Shown here in pieces: positions 29,157 through 31,330 of a stretch of DNA of 31,330 bases (position 1 is the first letter of the stretch; the number at the start of each line of letters is the position of its first letter). This stretch comes from Chara braunii. Its lineage: Eukaryota > Streptophyta > Charophyceae > Charales > Characeae. Position numbers and translations under genes: made by a program. The notes beneath the pieces are model-generated. The model was not told the origin of the DNA. It saw only the letters and a list, made by a program, of their open reading frames with translations, and did no database searches. The stretch lies in the NCBI GenBank assembly GCA_003427395.1, contig BFEA01000038.1, positions 1,946,005 to 1,977,334 on the forward strand, given 5' to 3'.

Positions 29157-29859
29157 ATGTTTTTTCCTACCACCTGCAGGCCCGGCAAAAATCGGCGCGC
29201 AGGGCATATTCAGGCTCGGCTTCAATAGCTAGGCCAAGTACTGGTGGTTAAAAAAAAAAAAAAAACCTGCCACAAAGTAGGATAAAAAAGTGAGCAGGGT
29301 GGCCTGATAGCCTTCAGGGATCCCCCACTGGGGGGCACCGGCCAGGGGACAGCCGGTAGCAGAGGGACTGAGCATCGTCTGAGTGGCCAGTCGCTGTGCC
29401 TCCCTGAGTACCCGTCCCCCTATGAACATTAGAAGAGACTGCTTTTTAATGCCAATTGCCACGGCTGTCAGATTAGACACAAGATTGAATTTACCTGGGC
29501 TGGTCTGTCCGATGATAATACCTCAAGGCCATCGCCCTTTTAAAAAAAAAAAAAAAAGTGAGCAGGGTAGCAAGATGTCAGATTTGGATTTGAAAAAAAA
29601 GGGGGAAAAAAAAACATGAAATTTGAAAAGCCATCTGCTTGAGGGCCAGAATAGCTTCGGCTTGTAGTTGATAGCTATGCTTGTTACAAGGAAGGAAGGG
29701 TGACAATTCTCTACTGCAAAATGTTCAGGGTAGCGAGATGTCAGATTTGGTTTTCAAAAAGAAGTGGGGGGTGGGGCAGGAGGGAACGCGAGATTCAAAA
29801 AGTCGCTTGTTCGAGAGCACGGAAGCAGCAATCAGCCAACTCATGAGAATCCGAGCGGT
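29157..29859. other. Unassigned DNA with a repeated poly(A)-linked motif
   Basis: CAGGGTAGCRAGATGTCAGA occurs at 29562 and 29726 (164-bp spacing), each followed by TTTGG and an A/G-rich stretch. A shorter echo (GTGAGCAGGGT) is at 29290. No gene is recognised. Confidence 0.5.
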
Positions 29860-30804
29860 GGAAAACTGCAACCAAGACAGATGGGTATATGAGTCTACTA
29901 CACCGATCAATAGACTCCACTTTGACCCGGCCGAGTGGGAATGGAAGGGAGGTAAAGAAATGCAAATCTGGGAGTATACTGTTAAAGGAGGATACAAAGC
30001 AGCATGGACCATACCTCAAACCCAAAGCACACTCATCAAAAGATGGGAGAGAGACTCACTGCTCCAAGCACCAGACCTGCACGACCTCGATTGGTCCACA
30101 TACGCCAAGATAATGCCCACTGCCCACCGAGCCCTTCAGTGGCAGATCATCCACAGATGTCTGCCCACACCCGATAGGCTAGTATCAAGGACAGACTTGG
30201 AACAGAGAGGTATCCCCTCACCAATCTGCTCCTACTGTGGGAGAGACACCCAACCAGCCAGAGCAACGCTGGAACACTGTTTACTAACTTGTCCAATGGT
30301 CGCCCAGTTATGGCGCTGGTGGGATTCGGCCTGGCACCACCTCCTAGGTCAACACCTCCCATGGGATCCTGCGTTAATCCTGCTGAATAAGTGCACCCCC
30401 GTAACTCGACAATGGAATGCCTTCGAAACAAACCTATTTTCCTAGACACGTCTGTTAGTCCTACTCCTAGCATGGAGAATGAGGTGTTCCCACGAACGGA
30501 GTGGGTGTGCTTTTAGTTTCCCCCAGGCCAGGGAAGCAATTATCAACACGATCTCCACCCGTACGCAACAGAGCTAAAGCAACAGCTGCAATCCTCCAAA
30601 GACCACCAAGAGAAGCAGCAATGCCAGGCCCTCTTTCACGCCATTTGGCAGGACAAAAACAAATTGCTCTTCGAATTGGACTCCCAGTCAAATATCCTGT
30701 GGAAAAGATGGGTAGCAACTGAACCCACCTGGCAGCGTCTCCCGGTGCACAGATTTCAACTACCGTACCCAGATCAGAATTTCATCCTCGTCCCTGCTTC
30801 CTAA
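29860..30804 (+). pseudogene. LINE ORF2 C-terminal part with zinc-binding RT domain (broken)
   Basis: The plus-strand frame reads DRWVYESTTPINRLHF, a linker, then the zf-RVT signature: ALQWQIIHRCLPTPDRL, ICSYCGRD, LEHCLLTCPMVAQLW (Cys-x2-Cys and His-Cys with a later Cys). A TAG at 30443-30445 stops it. The same frame continues with LLVLLLAWRMRCSHERSG. After a frameshift the tail reads AIWQDKNKLLFELDSQ, then WKRWVATEPTW, and ends at TAA 30802. This domain lies behind the reverse transcriptase in plant LINEs. RT and endonuclease are absent, so it is 5' truncated. It is on the opposite strand to the LINE at 6130-13957, which lacks this part. Confidence 0.85.
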
Positions 30805-31330
30805 ACTACCCCTCTTCTTTCCCCCCCCTGTCCCCAAACCATCCCGCCACCCCTCAACTACCTGCAATCCCCCCACCCAGCCACCCCCTATGCCCCCTAT
30901 GCCCAGGGAGAAACGACAAAGATACAGGAAGACTGCCAGAAACAGCGCCTTACGGAGAGCAAGAGCAACAACTCCACATTGCCAGGCAAAATAAAGGGCC
31001 TACAAGCAGACAGACGAGGCAAGCCTAACGCTGTGGAACCACAAAAAGACAAGACAGAGGGCGAGGAGCCGTGACGGGCCAAGGTACTCAGCAAAAAGCA
31101 AAAGACAAGAAAGGTGTGCCGGATCAGTCACAAGTGCAACGACCGGGGGAAGAAGAAAGGAAAGGAAGGACAGCCAGCCAGCCTACCTGCTCAGGACACT
31201 AAGCACAGAAACCAGAACCGGGAACCAGTGGTAACAAAGGACCTGCCGACAGTGGGAAACAGAAAGAATGACTTTTGCAATTAACCCTTCCCAGTGCCCT
31301 TTCTTCTAAGCTATGGATTCAGCAAGCTTG
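30805..31330. other. C-rich then purine-rich sequence, probably LINE 3' region
   Basis: It follows directly after the ORF2 tail. It starts C/T-rich with several CCCCC runs, then becomes purine-rich with many Lys/Arg-like codons but frequent stops. No poly(A) tail is reached before the window ends, so the 3' limit of the LINE is not seen. Confidence 0.4.

Noticed and set aside
9527-30445. In-frame TAG stops in three separate coding remnants (9527, 26311, 30443), suggesting reassigned UAG
   Set aside because: The LINE at 6130-7893 also has in-frame TGA and other TAG/TAA stops, several probably from TGG codons, and frameshifts occur throughout. Ordinary decay explains them.

Overview
This is eukaryotic, repeat-dominated nuclear DNA, most likely from a streptophyte (a charophyte alga or a land plant). 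The best lineage clue is a U6 snRNA-like sequence at 28121-28216, whose 3' half carries the plant-type ending (GAGAAATGGTCCAAATTTT). Plant-style LINE proteins and a candidate primer binding site for plant initiator tRNA-Met agree with this. A large-genome charophyte such as Chara is a guess, not a demonstration. I see no intact, confidently functional host gene. Operons, ribosome binding sites and CRISPR arrays are absent.

Layout. Positions 1-5700: a SINE copy (460-606), a weak coding relic (735-1612, minus), a short hairpin-bearing block shared with a second site (1745-1818), a degenerate 48-bp repeat field (about 3550-4058) and otherwise unassigned DNA. Positions 5700-13957 hold one decayed minus-strand LINE, opened by two nested insertions. 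Read on the minus strand it runs ORF1 (basic N-terminus, CCHC-like knuckle), endonuclease, then reverse transcriptase. A 338-bp element with 10-bp inverted ends and a perfect 8-bp target duplication (12106-12443) sits in ORF1. A 2.1-kb insertion flanked by CATACG (7900-10028) separates the endonuclease from the reverse transcriptase. That insertion looks like a retroposed transcript: it has a sense-oriented open frame of about 360 codons with one stop, and it ends in a SINE plus poly(A) tract.

Positions 14000-19600 contain a minisatellite, three successive fragments of the same 25S/28S rRNA region (15531-15965), a TG/GA microsatellite with an assembly gap, and the second copy of the shared hairpin block (18880-18953). 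Positions 19600-23500 have three SINE copies, a proline/serine-rich ORF and several short tandem repeats. Positions 24500-27360 hold a truncated LTR retrotransposon: duplicated leader-like DNA, an upstream ORF, a primer-binding-site-like motif and a gag with a perfect CCHC knuckle, but no protease, reverse transcriptase or integrase. Positions 27360-31330 have an AT microsatellite, a tRNA-like scrap, the U6 pseudogene next to a SINE, a duplicated poly(T)-containing unit, a diverged SINE, and the C-terminal part of another LINE ORF2.

The most interesting system is the SINE family (seven copies). Its 5' core is conserved, and in most copies a 3' hairpin follows. Between copies the hairpin stem has different sequence but keeps pairing, while the loop (GATAAGAGCA-like) is conserved. 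One copy lacks the hairpin, one forms the poly(A) end of the 2.1-kb composite insertion, and one lies just downstream of the U6 pseudogene.
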